Positions 54,608 to 64,000 of a stretch of DNA of 64,000 nucleotides are shown here, piece by piece. The stretch is taken from positions 1 to 64,000 of the forward strand of contig JASLLI010000001.1 in the NCBI GenBank assembly GCA_030747125.1, given 5' to 3'. Positions within the stretch are counted from its first letter, which is position 1. Every line of letters begins with the position of its first letter. The position numbers and the translations under genes were made by a program. The notes beneath the pieces were generated by a model, which had not been told where the DNA came from, searched no databases, and saw only the letters and a list, made by a program, of their open reading frames with translations. The DNA comes from Fidelibacterota bacterium (GTDB lineage Bacteria; Fidelibacterota; Marinisomatia; SCGC-AAA003-L08; D37C17).

Positions 54608-55405
54608 CTACCTCTCTGCAATATCAAAATGATTTTCAGGATCTAAAAAGCGATTTAAATGATCCTGTAAAATATAAGGATGTGGTTTTTGCGGGAGCAT
54701 AGCAATTCCTTCAAGCAAGACCTTATCCCTGTATTGTATAATTGAAAATTTTTGCTCGAGTTTTCTAGCAGCTGGTTTTAATAGAAGATTCGCAAATAAT
54801 ACACCATAGAGGGTAGTAATTAATGATACTGCCATACCGGAACCTACATCAGAAGTATCTGACCCCATATTACCCAGCATTATTACCAAACCTACCAATG
54901 TACCAATCATGCCAAACGCAGGTGCAAAAGTAGCCATAGTATCTAAAATCTCAACTTGCACATTATTTCTTTCATATTGTGAATCAATAAGATCTTCTGT
55001 GAGATTTTTTACATTTTCAGATTTAGAACCTGTAAAAACCAATTCCATACTAAATTTAACAATGGGATTATCGTATTCTGCATCTTCAAACTTATTTTGA
55101 AGTTCACGCAATCCGCCCTTTTTCATTATTTCTCCCCAGGTGATGATTTTTCCCACATCCTGATATAATGTTTTAGAATTGATATCTAAATGTTTAAAAA
55201 TATTCATCAAACCTGAAAAGGATTTCATTATATAATTTTCTTTAAAGGCAATAAAAGTTGCAGCAATAGTACCGCCAATGACCATTAAAAAACTGTTTAA
55301 GTGAAGAAAAACTAATGGGTCCTTCGCTCCACCAGTAGCAATTGAATATACAAAAAGTCCAATCCCGGCAATTGTACCAATGAATGTTCCTATTGAAAAT
55401 GACAT
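54608..55405 (-). CDS. motA: MotA-like motor/proton channel protein
   Basis: [82 protein letters not shown]. Confidence 0.9.
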   Translation of the reverse strand: MSFSIGTFIGTIAGIGLFVYSIATGGAKDPLVFLHLNSFLMVIGGTIAATFIAFKENYIMKSFSGLMNIFKHLDINSKTLYQDVGKIITWGEIMKKGGLRELQNKFEDAEYDNPIVKFSMELVFTGSKSENVKNLTEDLIDSQYERNNVQVEILDTMATFAPAFGMIGTLVGLVIMLGNMGSDTSDVGSGMAVSLITTLYGVLFANLLLKPAARKLEQKFSIIQYRDKVLLEGIAMLPQKPHPYILQDHLNRFLDPENHFDIAER

Positions 55406-55588
55406 AACTCTCCTTGGATTAAAATGATTAATAAATTGTGACTTGATACTTCTTCAACTGTGATAATATACATCTTCGCTATAACTAATTTAATGGGTTT
55501 ATTTTTGTATGGTAAAGAAGTAGAATAATAATCCATCCTTTTTGTTTTAGGTTGAAGTTTTAAAACCACTTTAATTTTACCCCGTTTT

Positions 55589-55662
55589 CGAGGCGTAGCG
55601 CAGTTTGGTAGCGCACTGCGTTCGGGACGCAGGGGTCGGAGGTTCAAATCCTCTCGCCTCGA
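55589..55662 (+). tRNA. tRNA-Pro (anticodon CGG)
   Basis: Cloverleaf: acceptor CGAGGCG/CGCCTCG, anticodon stem-loop CTGCG-TTCGGGA-CGCAG, T arm GGAGG-TTCAAAT-CCTCT; 3' CCA not encoded. Confidence 0.95.
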
Positions 55663-55725
55663 CATATAGCCGTAAAACATGAATCTGAAATAAAATTCAG
55701 CCATTTTAAATAATTTTTATTTTCT

Positions 55726-57915
55726 ATGAAAAATAAAAAAAACACCGAAAATATTAAAGATATCCGTAAACGCTTAAAACGGTCCGAATTAGTTCAATCT
55801 TCTCTGTTTAAAATAGCCGAGGCAGCCCATACAGCCAACAATCTGCATGAACTTTATTCTTCTATTCACAATATTATCAGCAAGTCAATGTATGCTGAAA
55901 ATTTTTACATTGCAATTTTTGATAAAGAAAAGGAAAAACTCTACTTCCCATATTATGTAGATAAACAGGATGCGGAAAGTTTAGATGCTGCTGAAGTAAA
56001 ACTTGAAAAGAAGAGTATGACTGGACATTGTCTGGAGCTGGGAGTACCTCTTCTATATTCAAAGAAAGATATACTCGACTTAAAAAAATTAGGGGAAGTA
56101 AATCCCGTCGGTACCATCTCCGAGACCTGGCTAGGGTCACCTCTGAAAATCGGTGATAATATTATTGGCGTAGTAGTAGTGCAAAGTTATGATAAAAATC
56201 ATCTACTCACCGTTGAAGACAGGGAACTTCTCAATTTTGTATCTGAACTGGTAGCAATGGTTATCGAGAAAAAACGCCTTGAAGCAGAACAGTTGGAATA
56301 TCAATCAAATCTGGAGAAAAAAATCAGGGAGCGCACAAAGGAACTTTTCTTTGCTAAGGAAAAAGCTGAGTCAGCTGCTCAAGCAAAATCTGAATTTTTG
56401 GCAAATATGTCACATGAGCTGCGAACTCCGCTAAACGCTATAATCGGATTCTGCGAAATATTAAAAGAAGATGCAACAGAAATCGAGCAGAATGGGATGG
56501 TAGATGATCTGGGGAAGATACATAAATCCGGGAAGGATTTATTGGCGTTGATCAATGATATTCTTGATCTTTCAAAAATTGAAGTAAAAAAATTAGATAT
56601 TAATGTAACACAGTTTAAAATAGATGACATAGTCTATTCTGTTAAAGAGACTCTTGAACCTTATGCACGGATTAATAACAATAAAATTGATGTACAACTT
56701 CCTAAAATGGAGTTATCAATACGATCTGATGAATTGAAAATTAGGCAGATTCTTTTTAATTTAATCACCAATGCCTGCAAAAACTCTGAGGACAGTGTCA
56801 TTAATCTTATCATTTCACAAGAGAGAATGGACAAAAGTCATTTTCTTGTGTTAAAAGTGAAAGACTATGGAATTGGCGTCCCTAAGGAGAAAATGAAAGC
56901 CATTTTCGAACCTTTCACACAAGGAAATGAAGCTGACAACAGTAAGATTAAAGGCACCGGTTTAGGACTCACTATATCAAAGGCTTATTCCGAACTATTA
57001 GGTGGATATATTCATGTGGAAAGTCAAGAAGGAAAGGGCTCAACATTCACCAGTTATATTCTGCAGGATGTCTATGCAAAAAAAGACAATCAAAAAACCA
57101 TAGATGAAGCTGTAGAGACCCCTATAGAAGGAAATGGTCATCCAGAAGGCCAGGGCAGAATTCTGGTAATTGATGATGACAAAGTTTTTCTTGATCTGGT
57201 GAATAGAAAACTCACTAAAGATGGATATTCAGTTTACACTGCTAATAATGGTGAAAAAGGTCTCCTAAAAGCGAAGAAACTCATTCCTGATATTATCATT
57301 CTTGACATCATCATGCCGGATATTGACGGCTGGACTGTATATCAAAACCTCAAACGTATCCCTCTCTTATCGAAAATACCGGTCATCATTGTTACTATTG
57401 GCGACTATGAGAAAATGGCAAAAGATTTTGGTGTAGTTGATTTTCTGGCTAAACCCATCAACTGGAAAATGTTGAATAAACTTCTGGGAAAATATAAGGT
57501 GCATGGAAAATCTAAACATATTTTAGTAGTAGATGATGATTCAACTACCAGAATTATATTGAAAAAAATGCTACTGAAAGATGGTTGGGAGGTAGATGAG
57601 GCATCTAATGGAGAAGAAGCATTTGAGAAGGTGCAGATCAATAAACCTGAATTAATTTTGTTAGACCTTCTCATGCCTGTCATGGACGGTTTTGAATTCT
57701 TGAAATTGATGAAAGCAAATGAGAAATATGATAATGTCCCTGTAATAGTTATAACTTCGAAGGATCTCACTGCCGATGATTACTCATTTCTAACTGCAAA
57801 TGTGGACAAAGTTATTCAAAAAGGGGATTATACCCGGAAACAAATTGTAGATAAAATTGACTCGGCTATAAAAGAAAGTAATTTGAAAATGTATTTAAAA
57901 GGTACAAATGTATGA
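55726..57915 (+). CDS. Hybrid sensor histidine kinase: GAF-HisKA-HATPase-REC-REC
   Basis: [48 protein letters not shown]...[23 protein letters not shown]...[12 protein letters not shown]. Confidence 0.92.
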   Translation: MKNKKNTENIKDIRKRLKRSELVQSSLFKIAEAAHTANNLHELYSSIHNIISKSMYAENFYIAIFDKEKEKLYFPYYVDKQDAESLDAAEVKLEKKSMTGHCLELGVPLLYSKKDILDLKKLGEVNPVGTISETWLGSPLKIGDNIIGVVVVQSYDKNHLLTVEDRELLNFVSELVAMVIEKKRLEAEQLEYQSNLEKKIRERTKELFFAKEKAESAAQAKSEFLANMSHELRTPLNAIIGFCEILKEDATEIEQNGMVDDLGKIHKSGKDLLALINDILDLSKIEVKKLDINVTQFKIDDIVYSVKETLEPYARINNNKIDVQLPKMELSIRSDELKIRQILFNLITNACKNSEDSVINLIISQERMDKSHFLVLKVKDYGIGVPKEKMKAIFEPFTQGNEADNSKIKGTGLGLTISKAYSELLGGYIHVESQEGKGSTFTSYILQDVYAKKDNQKTIDEAVETPIEGNGHPEGQGRILVIDDDKVFLDLVNRKLTKDGYSVYTANNGEKGLLKAKKLIPDIIILDIIMPDIDGWTVYQNLKRIPLLSKIPVIIVTIGDYEKMAKDFGVVDFLAKPINWKMLNKLLGKYKVHGKSKHILVVDDDSTTRIILKKMLLKDGWEVDEASNGEEAFEKVQINKPELILLDLLMPVMDGFEFLKLMKANEKYDNVPVIVITSKDLTADDYSFLTANVDKVIQKGDYTRKQIVDKIDSAIKESNLKMYLKGTNV

Positions 57916-58271
57916 ACATATTATTAGTTGAAGATAATGAACTTAATCGGGATATGCTTACCCGCAGGTTGGAACGAAAAGGATTCTCTGTTATAACTGC
58001 CACAAACGGACAGGCTGGCATTGATCTTGCCAAGGAAAAACAGCCTGACATAATCATAATGGACTTGAGTCTTCCTGTGCTGGATGGTTGGAGTGCTGCA
58101 AAAGCTTTAAAAGGAGAGGTGAAAACAAAAGCAATCCCAATTATAGCTCTCACTGCCCATGCAATGAAAGGCGATCGGGAAAAAGCATTGGATGCAGGTT
58201 GTGATGAATATGATACTAAACCCGTTGAATTCGATAGATTAATGGAAAAAATTCAAAATCTTACGGCATAA
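57912..58271 (+). CDS. Single-domain response regulator
   Basis: [25 protein letters not shown]...[13 protein letters not shown]...[28 protein letters not shown]. Confidence 0.93.
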   Translation: MNILLVEDNELNRDMLTRRLERKGFSVITATNGQAGIDLAKEKQPDIIIMDLSLPVLDGWSAAKALKGEVKTKAIPIIALTAHAMKGDREKALDAGCDEYDTKPVEFDRLMEKIQNLTA

Positions 58272-58307
58272 TATATACTGAAAAATATTTCCAAAAGGTT
58301 TACAAGA

Positions 58308-59897
58308 ATGCCTGAAGTGCAATATCAAAAAATTCTCCTTAGTAATTTAAAACATGATCTCACAACCCCGATTAATGCCATATTAGGATATTCTGAACTC
58401 ATACTTGACTATCTAAAAGAAGGGAGTTATTCCGAATTCACCTCCGATATACAGAGTATTTTTCAATCAGGAGAAGAAATCCTTTCTGAGATTAATGTCA
58501 TCTTCTCAAATAAAGCTGGTTCTTCAGAGGAAACTATCGGGGCATTAATTGAAAATAATAAACTACAGTTTGTCATTCGAACACCCTTGGCAACTATTCT
58601 TGGAATCACTGAACTTGCATTGGAACAATGTCACAGCTTAGCCCCTGATATAAAAAATGATGTTGAATCCTCTTTACAAAAAATATTTCAGGCAGGGATA
58701 TCTTTATCCAATAAATCTAAAAATGTAAATGCATTCTCAGATTCTGCTGTAGAATCACTTTTTACAGATTACAGGTCGGACCTTTATTCAAAAGAAATAT
58801 CAAATCGTTTATATGCCTACCATCCGCAAGTTGCTATTCAGGTATTATCCGGAAACCTTGTTATCATTGATGATGAAGTGAGCAATTTAGAATTATTGGA
58901 AAAAATCTTTGAACAGTCCAATCATTCCATTCAGTCGTTCAATTCACCTAACGTTGGGTTATCCTTTCTGGAAAAGGAATATGCCAATGTGGATTTAATT
59001 CTTTTGGATATTTTGATGCCTGATATGAATGGATTGGAACTCTTGGAAAAATTGAAATCCCACCCTGGTTGTCAAAATATCCCAGTGATTATTTTATCTG
59101 CTGTTGATGAAATTGATTCTGTCACTAAAGCTATTGAGTTAGGTGCTGATGATTTTCTGTATAAGCCAATCAACCGTACCCTCCTCAATGCCCGTATTAA
59201 TAATGCGTTGGAAAATAAATTCTTCAGAGATAAAGAAAAAAGATATCAACAGAAAATTAAAGATGAACAAGAGAAATCTGAATCTCTTCTTTTGAACATT
59301 TTGCCCAAAAGCACTGCAGAACGTCTTAAAAAAGGGGAAACTCTGATTTCGGATGACATCTCATGTGCTACAGTTCTTTTTGCAGATATTATTGGATTTA
59401 CTGGCATCTCCTCAAAGATTGGTGCAGAGAAAATAGTTCATTTATTAAATACTGTATTTTCAAAATTCGATGAACTTTGCACGATTCACTCTCTGGAAAA
59501 AATTAAAACTATAGGGGATAGCTATATGTTAGCGGGAGGAATCCCTGAAGCCAGTGATAATCATGCTATATCTGTTGTAGAGATGGCATTGGATATGCTC
59601 GCTATTATGCCAATACTTTCGGAAAAATCCGGACATCAATTAAATTTACGAATTGGTATTCATTCAGGGTCCTTATTTGCCGGCATCATCGGAAAAAACA
59701 AATTTATATATGATGTATGGGGAGACACAGTAAATGTTGCCAGCAGGATGGAAGCCTTTGGAGAAAAAGATAAAATAACCGTTTCTTCACAATCTTATAA
59801 ATTATTATCAGATAACTACCAATTTAAAAAAAGGGAAATTATTGATATTCCCGGAAAAGGGAAAATGCAAACTTATTTCCTTATAGGCAGAAAATAA
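58308..59897 (+). CDS. DHp-like N-terminus, REC domain and class III adenylate/guanylate cyclase catalytic domain
   Basis: LKHDLTTPINAILGYSELI; NLVIIDDEVSNLELLEKIF...LLDILMPDMNGLELL; TVLFADIIGFTGISSKI, EKIKTIGDSYML, YDVWGDTVNVASRMEAFG. Confidence 0.92.
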   Translation: MPEVQYQKILLSNLKHDLTTPINAILGYSELILDYLKEGSYSEFTSDIQSIFQSGEEILSEINVIFSNKAGSSEETIGALIENNKLQFVIRTPLATILGITELALEQCHSLAPDIKNDVESSLQKIFQAGISLSNKSKNVNAFSDSAVESLFTDYRSDLYSKEISNRLYAYHPQVAIQVLSGNLVIIDDEVSNLELLEKIFEQSNHSIQSFNSPNVGLSFLEKEYANVDLILLDILMPDMNGLELLEKLKSHPGCQNIPVIILSAVDEIDSVTKAIELGADDFLYKPINRTLLNARINNALENKFFRDKEKRYQQKIKDEQEKSESLLLNILPKSTAERLKKGETLISDDISCATVLFADIIGFTGISSKIGAEKIVHLLNTVFSKFDELCTIHSLEKIKTIGDSYMLAGGIPEASDNHAISVVEMALDMLAIMPILSEKSGHQLNLRIGIHSGSLFAGIIGKNKFIYDVWGDTVNVASRMEAFGEKDKITVSSQSYKLLSDNYQFKKREIIDIPGKGKMQTYFLIGRK

Positions 59898-59968
59898 ATT
59901 CTTGATGTAGCTTTAATTATCAGTAATAATCAATTATCATATAAAGTATAGCATTAACAATAATCTCG

Positions 59969-62377
59969 ATGACATTAGAGTATTCATTTAAAGATATAGA
60001 GTCAAAATGGCAAGAAAAATGGGAAATATCAGGCCTCCATACCCCAAATTTAACTGATACAGAGAAAAAGTTTTATAACCTGACTATGTTCAGCTATCCC
60101 TCGGGAGACAAACTGCATATAGGGCATTGGTATAACTATGGCCCTGCTGACACCTATGCGCGGTTTATGAAAATGAGAGGGTATAATGTCTTTCAACCTC
60201 AGGGCTTTGATGCTTTCGGACTCCCTGCAGAAAATTATGCCATAAAACATGGAGTACATCCTTCTGAAAGTACGCAAACTAATATTAACACCATGAGAAA
60301 ACAGCTGAAGTCCATTGGCGCTATGTACGATTGGAGCAACGAGGTGAATACATCTTCAGTTGCGTATTATAGATGGACACAATGGCTCTTTTTAAAGCTA
60401 TATGAAATGGGGTTGGCCTACCAAAAAACTGCTCCGGTCAATTGGTGTCCGAGTTGCTCAACAGTGCTTGCAAATGAACAGGTAAAAGAAGGCGTTTGTG
60501 ACCGCTGTAAAGACGTGGTTACTAAAAAACATCTCACACAATGGTTTTTTAAAATTACTGATTATGCAGAAGAACTTCTCCAATGTCTCGATAATCTTGA
60601 CTGGCCTGAAAAAACCAAGCAAATGCAGCGGAACTGGATTGGCAAGTCAACGGGTGCAAGTATCATTTTTAAAGAAGCAGAAAGTGGTTCAGAGATTGAA
60701 GTATTCACCACACGCCCAGATACGATTTATGGAGCTACTTACATGGTACTTGCTCCTGAGCATCCTTTGCTGTCACAGATTGTTTCTGATGACCAGCAAC
60801 AGGAAGTTGAAGCCTATATCGAAAGTTCAAAAAAGAAATCTGAAATCGAACGCACTTCTCTTGATCGAGAAAAAACTGGTGTTTTTACAGGTGCCTTTGC
60901 CATAAATCCAATTAACAATGGTAATATTCCTATTTGGGTGGCTGACTATGTTGTGATAAGTTATGGTACAGGTGCAATTATGGCCGTACCCTCTGGTGAT
61001 GAACGCGATTTTGAGTTTGCAGAAAAATATAATTTGCCAATCATTGAAGTCGTTTCGAAAGATGGTAAGGAATATGGGAACGATCATTGTTTTAGCGGAT
61101 ATGGTATAGCGATAAACTCGGGGCAGTTTTCAGGTAAAAAAACAGAAGAAGTGCAACAACTCATAATCAACCAATTGGTTGAGAGAAAATGTGGCGGGAA
61201 AAAGATACAGTACAAATTACATGACTGGCTAATCAGCAGACAGCGCTACTGGGGGACACCTATTCCTGTAGTGCATTGTAAGGCGTGTGGTACGGTTCCT
61301 GTACCAGCAGATGACCTGCCCGTATTACTTCCTGAAGATATGGAACTTTCCACCACTTATGGAGATGAACTGTCTCCCCTTGCTACTTCTGAAACCTTTT
61401 TACATACATCCTGCCCTGCCTGTAATGGATCTGTAACGAGGGATGCAGATACAATGGATACCTTTGTCTGCTCCTCATGGTATTATCTACGCTATCCCAA
61501 TGCAGAATATGAAAAAGGCCCCTTTGATCCTAACGGACTGGACTGGCTGCCGGTAGACTGTTATATTGGCGGCTCAGAACACGCTACCATGCATTTGTTA
61601 TATGCACGCTTCATTACAAAAGCCCTGAGGGATGGGGGATATCTGAACTTCGATGAACCATTTACAAAGCTTTACCATCAGGGAACAATCACAAAGGATG
61701 GGGCCAAAATGTCAAAATCGAGAGGAAACACTGTTTCTCCCGATGAATTTATTGAACGCTATGGCTCAGATACATTCAGGGCATATTTGATGTTTATGGG
61801 GCCCTTTGATGAAGGGGGTGATTGGAATGACAAAGGCATAACAGGGATAGACAGATTCTTAAAAAAGGTCTGGAAATTTTGCAATCTACCTGATTCTCAA
61901 AAAGATCCGGAAAAAACCGATCTCCAGGTTGTACATAAAACCATTCAATCCGTGCGCAATAATTTGGAAGAAATGAAGTTCAATACTTCTATAAGCCGAT
62001 TAATGGAGTTTATAAATCATTTTAATAAAAATGAAGAAATTCACAGAGATATAAAGCAAATATTTATAAAACTGTTAGCTCCTGTAACACCGCATATTGC
62101 TGAAGAATTATGGCAGATAAATGGTAATGATGCTTCTGTTTTTTTAGAAAATTATCCCGATTATGACCCTACTCTGTGTATTGATGACCATATTACCATA
62201 GCAATTCAGGTGAATGGTAAATTGAGAGGCAGTGTTGAGGTTGCAAAAGACATTGAAAAAGAGAACCTCCTCAGTGAAGCTCGTTCCAATGAGAATGTGC
62301 ATTCACATATTGAAGGTAAACAAATAATCAAGGAAATAGTCGTTCCACAAAGATTGGTTAATTTTGTGGTGAAATGA
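59969..62377 (+). CDS. leuS: Leucyl-tRNA synthetase
   Basis: KLHIGHWYNYGPADTYARF, QPQGFDAFGLPAENYAI, GAKMSKSRGNTVSPDEF. Confidence 0.95.
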   Translation: MTLEYSFKDIESKWQEKWEISGLHTPNLTDTEKKFYNLTMFSYPSGDKLHIGHWYNYGPADTYARFMKMRGYNVFQPQGFDAFGLPAENYAIKHGVHPSESTQTNINTMRKQLKSIGAMYDWSNEVNTSSVAYYRWTQWLFLKLYEMGLAYQKTAPVNWCPSCSTVLANEQVKEGVCDRCKDVVTKKHLTQWFFKITDYAEELLQCLDNLDWPEKTKQMQRNWIGKSTGASIIFKEAESGSEIEVFTTRPDTIYGATYMVLAPEHPLLSQIVSDDQQQEVEAYIESSKKKSEIERTSLDREKTGVFTGAFAINPINNGNIPIWVADYVVISYGTGAIMAVPSGDERDFEFAEKYNLPIIEVVSKDGKEYGNDHCFSGYGIAINSGQFSGKKTEEVQQLIINQLVERKCGGKKIQYKLHDWLISRQRYWGTPIPVVHCKACGTVPVPADDLPVLLPEDMELSTTYGDELSPLATSETFLHTSCPACNGSVTRDADTMDTFVCSSWYYLRYPNAEYEKGPFDPNGLDWLPVDCYIGGSEHATMHLLYARFITKALRDGGYLNFDEPFTKLYHQGTITKDGAKMSKSRGNTVSPDEFIERYGSDTFRAYLMFMGPFDEGGDWNDKGITGIDRFLKKVWKFCNLPDSQKDPEKTDLQVVHKTIQSVRNNLEEMKFNTSISRLMEFINHFNKNEEIHRDIKQIFIKLLAPVTPHIAEELWQINGNDASVFLENYPDYDPTLCIDDHITIAIQVNGKLRGSVEVAKDIEKENLLSEARSNENVHSHIEGKQIIKEIVVPQRLVNFVVK

Positions 62378-63402
62378 GAAAATACCTGTTCCTCCTTTTT
62401 GTAGGGTTTACAGTGTGGGGGAGTTATGCTGTTTTAAAGAACCCTGTATATCCATCTGTAAATTCAGAAGAGGCTATTCAAGCTGCCTATCTAAATCTGG
62501 CTAAAAACCAAGAAATTATAACATTCACCAGTAAAAACCCCTTTAATATATACGATATTTTACATCGAAAGGATGTCTTAGCGGATCAAAAAGTATTCGG
62601 GGTATTGACGCTGCCTGATGGTGAGGGGAAATTCCCTATGATAATAGGGTTTGCCGGAAGTCACGGATGGGCAGACCATCATTATGGGTATTTAGAGCGT
62701 TATCTGAAAATGGGGATTGCCGTTTTATCCGTACATAGTTTCAAAAGTAGAACCGTAGAATCTACGGTGGGGGAGCAATTGTCAGTAACTATGGCGATGA
62801 TGATTTATGATGCCTTTATGGCACTTAAAAAAGTATCACAGGATAACCGTATTAATGCAGAACGCGTAGGAATTACAGGATGGAGTTTAGGTGGTGGTGT
62901 TGCTTTATTTACTTCCTGGGAACCTGTGCAAAATACTCTTTCACCTGGAACACAATTCGCAGCCCATCTACCAATCTATCCACCCTGCATGGTACGACCA
63001 GAAATTATGGAATTTACCGATGCACCAGTTCATATTTTAATAGGAGAATTAGATGATTGGGTTCCCGCTGCACCCTGTGTTGATTTGGTAAATGAATTAA
63101 AGAACATCGGAAATGATTTTGATATAACTGTATATCCTGATTCACATCACTCTTTTGACAGAAATCAGGAAGTTATGCTACAGTCCAATGCCTACAGCTT
63201 TACCAATTGTCTCTTGACCTTGTCAGAAAACGGAAAGGTAAGGACGAATAGAGTAGGATTCCCTTTATCAACACCAATCCTTCAAAAAGTAGGATTGGCG
63301 TTTTGTGCAGAAAAAGGGGCGCATTATGGAGGGAATGATATTTCCAGGACACAGGCTAAAGAATTCGCAAAATCCTTTATGGAAACTCATCTGCTACATT
63401 AA
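62374..63402 (+). CDS. Alpha/beta hydrolase, dienelactone hydrolase family, probably exported
   Basis: N-terminal hydrophobic segment; GFAGSHGWADHHYGY, GITGWSLGGGVALF nucleophile elbow, IGELDDWVP, PDSHHSFDR. Confidence 0.8.
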   Translation: MRKYLFLLFVGFTVWGSYAVLKNPVYPSVNSEEAIQAAYLNLAKNQEIITFTSKNPFNIYDILHRKDVLADQKVFGVLTLPDGEGKFPMIIGFAGSHGWADHHYGYLERYLKMGIAVLSVHSFKSRTVESTVGEQLSVTMAMMIYDAFMALKKVSQDNRINAERVGITGWSLGGGVALFTSWEPVQNTLSPGTQFAAHLPIYPPCMVRPEIMEFTDAPVHILIGELDDWVPAAPCVDLVNELKNIGNDFDITVYPDSHHSFDRNQEVMLQSNAYSFTNCLLTLSENGKVRTNRVGFPLSTPILQKVGLAFCAEKGAHYGGNDISRTQAKEFAKSFMETHLLH

Positions 63403-63460
63403 GTCAGGACGGGGGACAAGTTTATATATTAAAAACTATACATAATATATATTATCAGCA

Positions 63461-63778
63461 TTACCCCTCAGTAGCAGTTTTAAACCAATTTTCATAGTTA
63501 TCATTTAAAATATCTGCTTCAATACTTAAAATTTCCGGAATCTCATAATTATGCTTTTTTAAAATGATATCTTTACAGGTTTGGACCAATTCGGGTTTTG
63601 TTTTAATTTGAAGACTAATTTCGTTGGCATGTTCCAATGACCCTTGCCAGGGATATAGAGATTTGATTTTCGGAATAATTTGCACACAGGATGATAATTT
63701 ATGTTCAATGAGATCCTTTGCAATTGATTTAGCTGTGTGTAGATTATCTGTTGTGGTGTATAATATTTTTATCTTCAT
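63461..63778 (-). CDS. cutA: Divalent-cation tolerance protein CutA
   Basis: KIKILYTTTDNLHTAKSIAKDLIEHKLSSCVQIIPKIKSLYPWQGSLEHANEISLQIKT, HNYEIPEILSI. Confidence 0.92.
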   Translation of the reverse strand: MKIKILYTTTDNLHTAKSIAKDLIEHKLSSCVQIIPKIKSLYPWQGSLEHANEISLQIKTKPELVQTCKDIILKKHNYEIPEILSIEADILNDNYENWFKTATEG

Positions 63779-64000
63779 AATTTTCTATTGTATTAACCTA
63801 AATTTGCGTTAATTTAAACCCGCTTTTTAAAATAAGTATTCGCAGAAGGACAGCCTTTAATTTTCAGAACTTTCAACTTATCTTATGGGAGTTTAATTTG
63901 CTTCTTCAAAAACAGGCCTTTTCTGGATTTCCCCAGAATGAAGGAAGTTTGCGATTTAGCGAGGGATTCCCACCGTAACCATATACAAAAGGTATTCTGA

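Noticed and set aside
55390-55704. Minus-strand 104-aa [42 protein letters not shown]...
   Set aside because: Antisense translation of the tRNA-Pro gene, a well-known type of spurious ORF.
60498-60905. Plus-strand 135-aa ORF inside leuS
   Set aside because: Alternative frame inside leuS; no domain similarity recognised.

Overview
AT-rich chromosomal window of mostly core genes. No rRNA, CRISPR array, transposase or phage genes were seen. The dockerin-tailed Cys-rich protein and the gene content suggest an FCB-group or Marinimicrobia-like bacterium, but that is inference and no taxonomy search was run. Left to right: a 5'-truncated secreted Cys-rich dockerin protein; a TetR-controlled beta-oxidation operon (fadE-fadA-fadN type); proline dehydrogenase (-); an 11-subunit complex I operon nuoABCDHIJKLMN with no nuoEFG and a NuoI carrying a long C-terminal extension with three ~90-aa-spaced repeats; a hotdog thioesterase; Na+-NQR nqrABCDEF plus apbE; a small unlisted NqrM-like ORF on the minus strand; a NhaD-like antiporter; a universal stress protein with an in-frame stop; DHH phosphoesterase, dcd, ispH, pdxST, dxs, methylmalonyl-CoA mutase large subunit, GCS2 ligase and a type-II-GAPDH-like protein; tilS-hpt-ftsH-folP; prfB with an intact programmed +1 frameshift that the ORF track misses; lysS; lolCDE-like ABC genes; clpC; dnaK; motAB-like genes (-); tRNA-Pro(CGG); a three-gene phosphorelay and adenylate cyclase cluster; leuS; a dienelactone-hydrolase-like protein; cutA (-). 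The most unusual items are the repeat-extended NuoI in a complex I lacking its NADH module, directly upstream of an Na+-NQR locus, and the hidden NqrM-like ORF. Several ORF-track starts are re-called.
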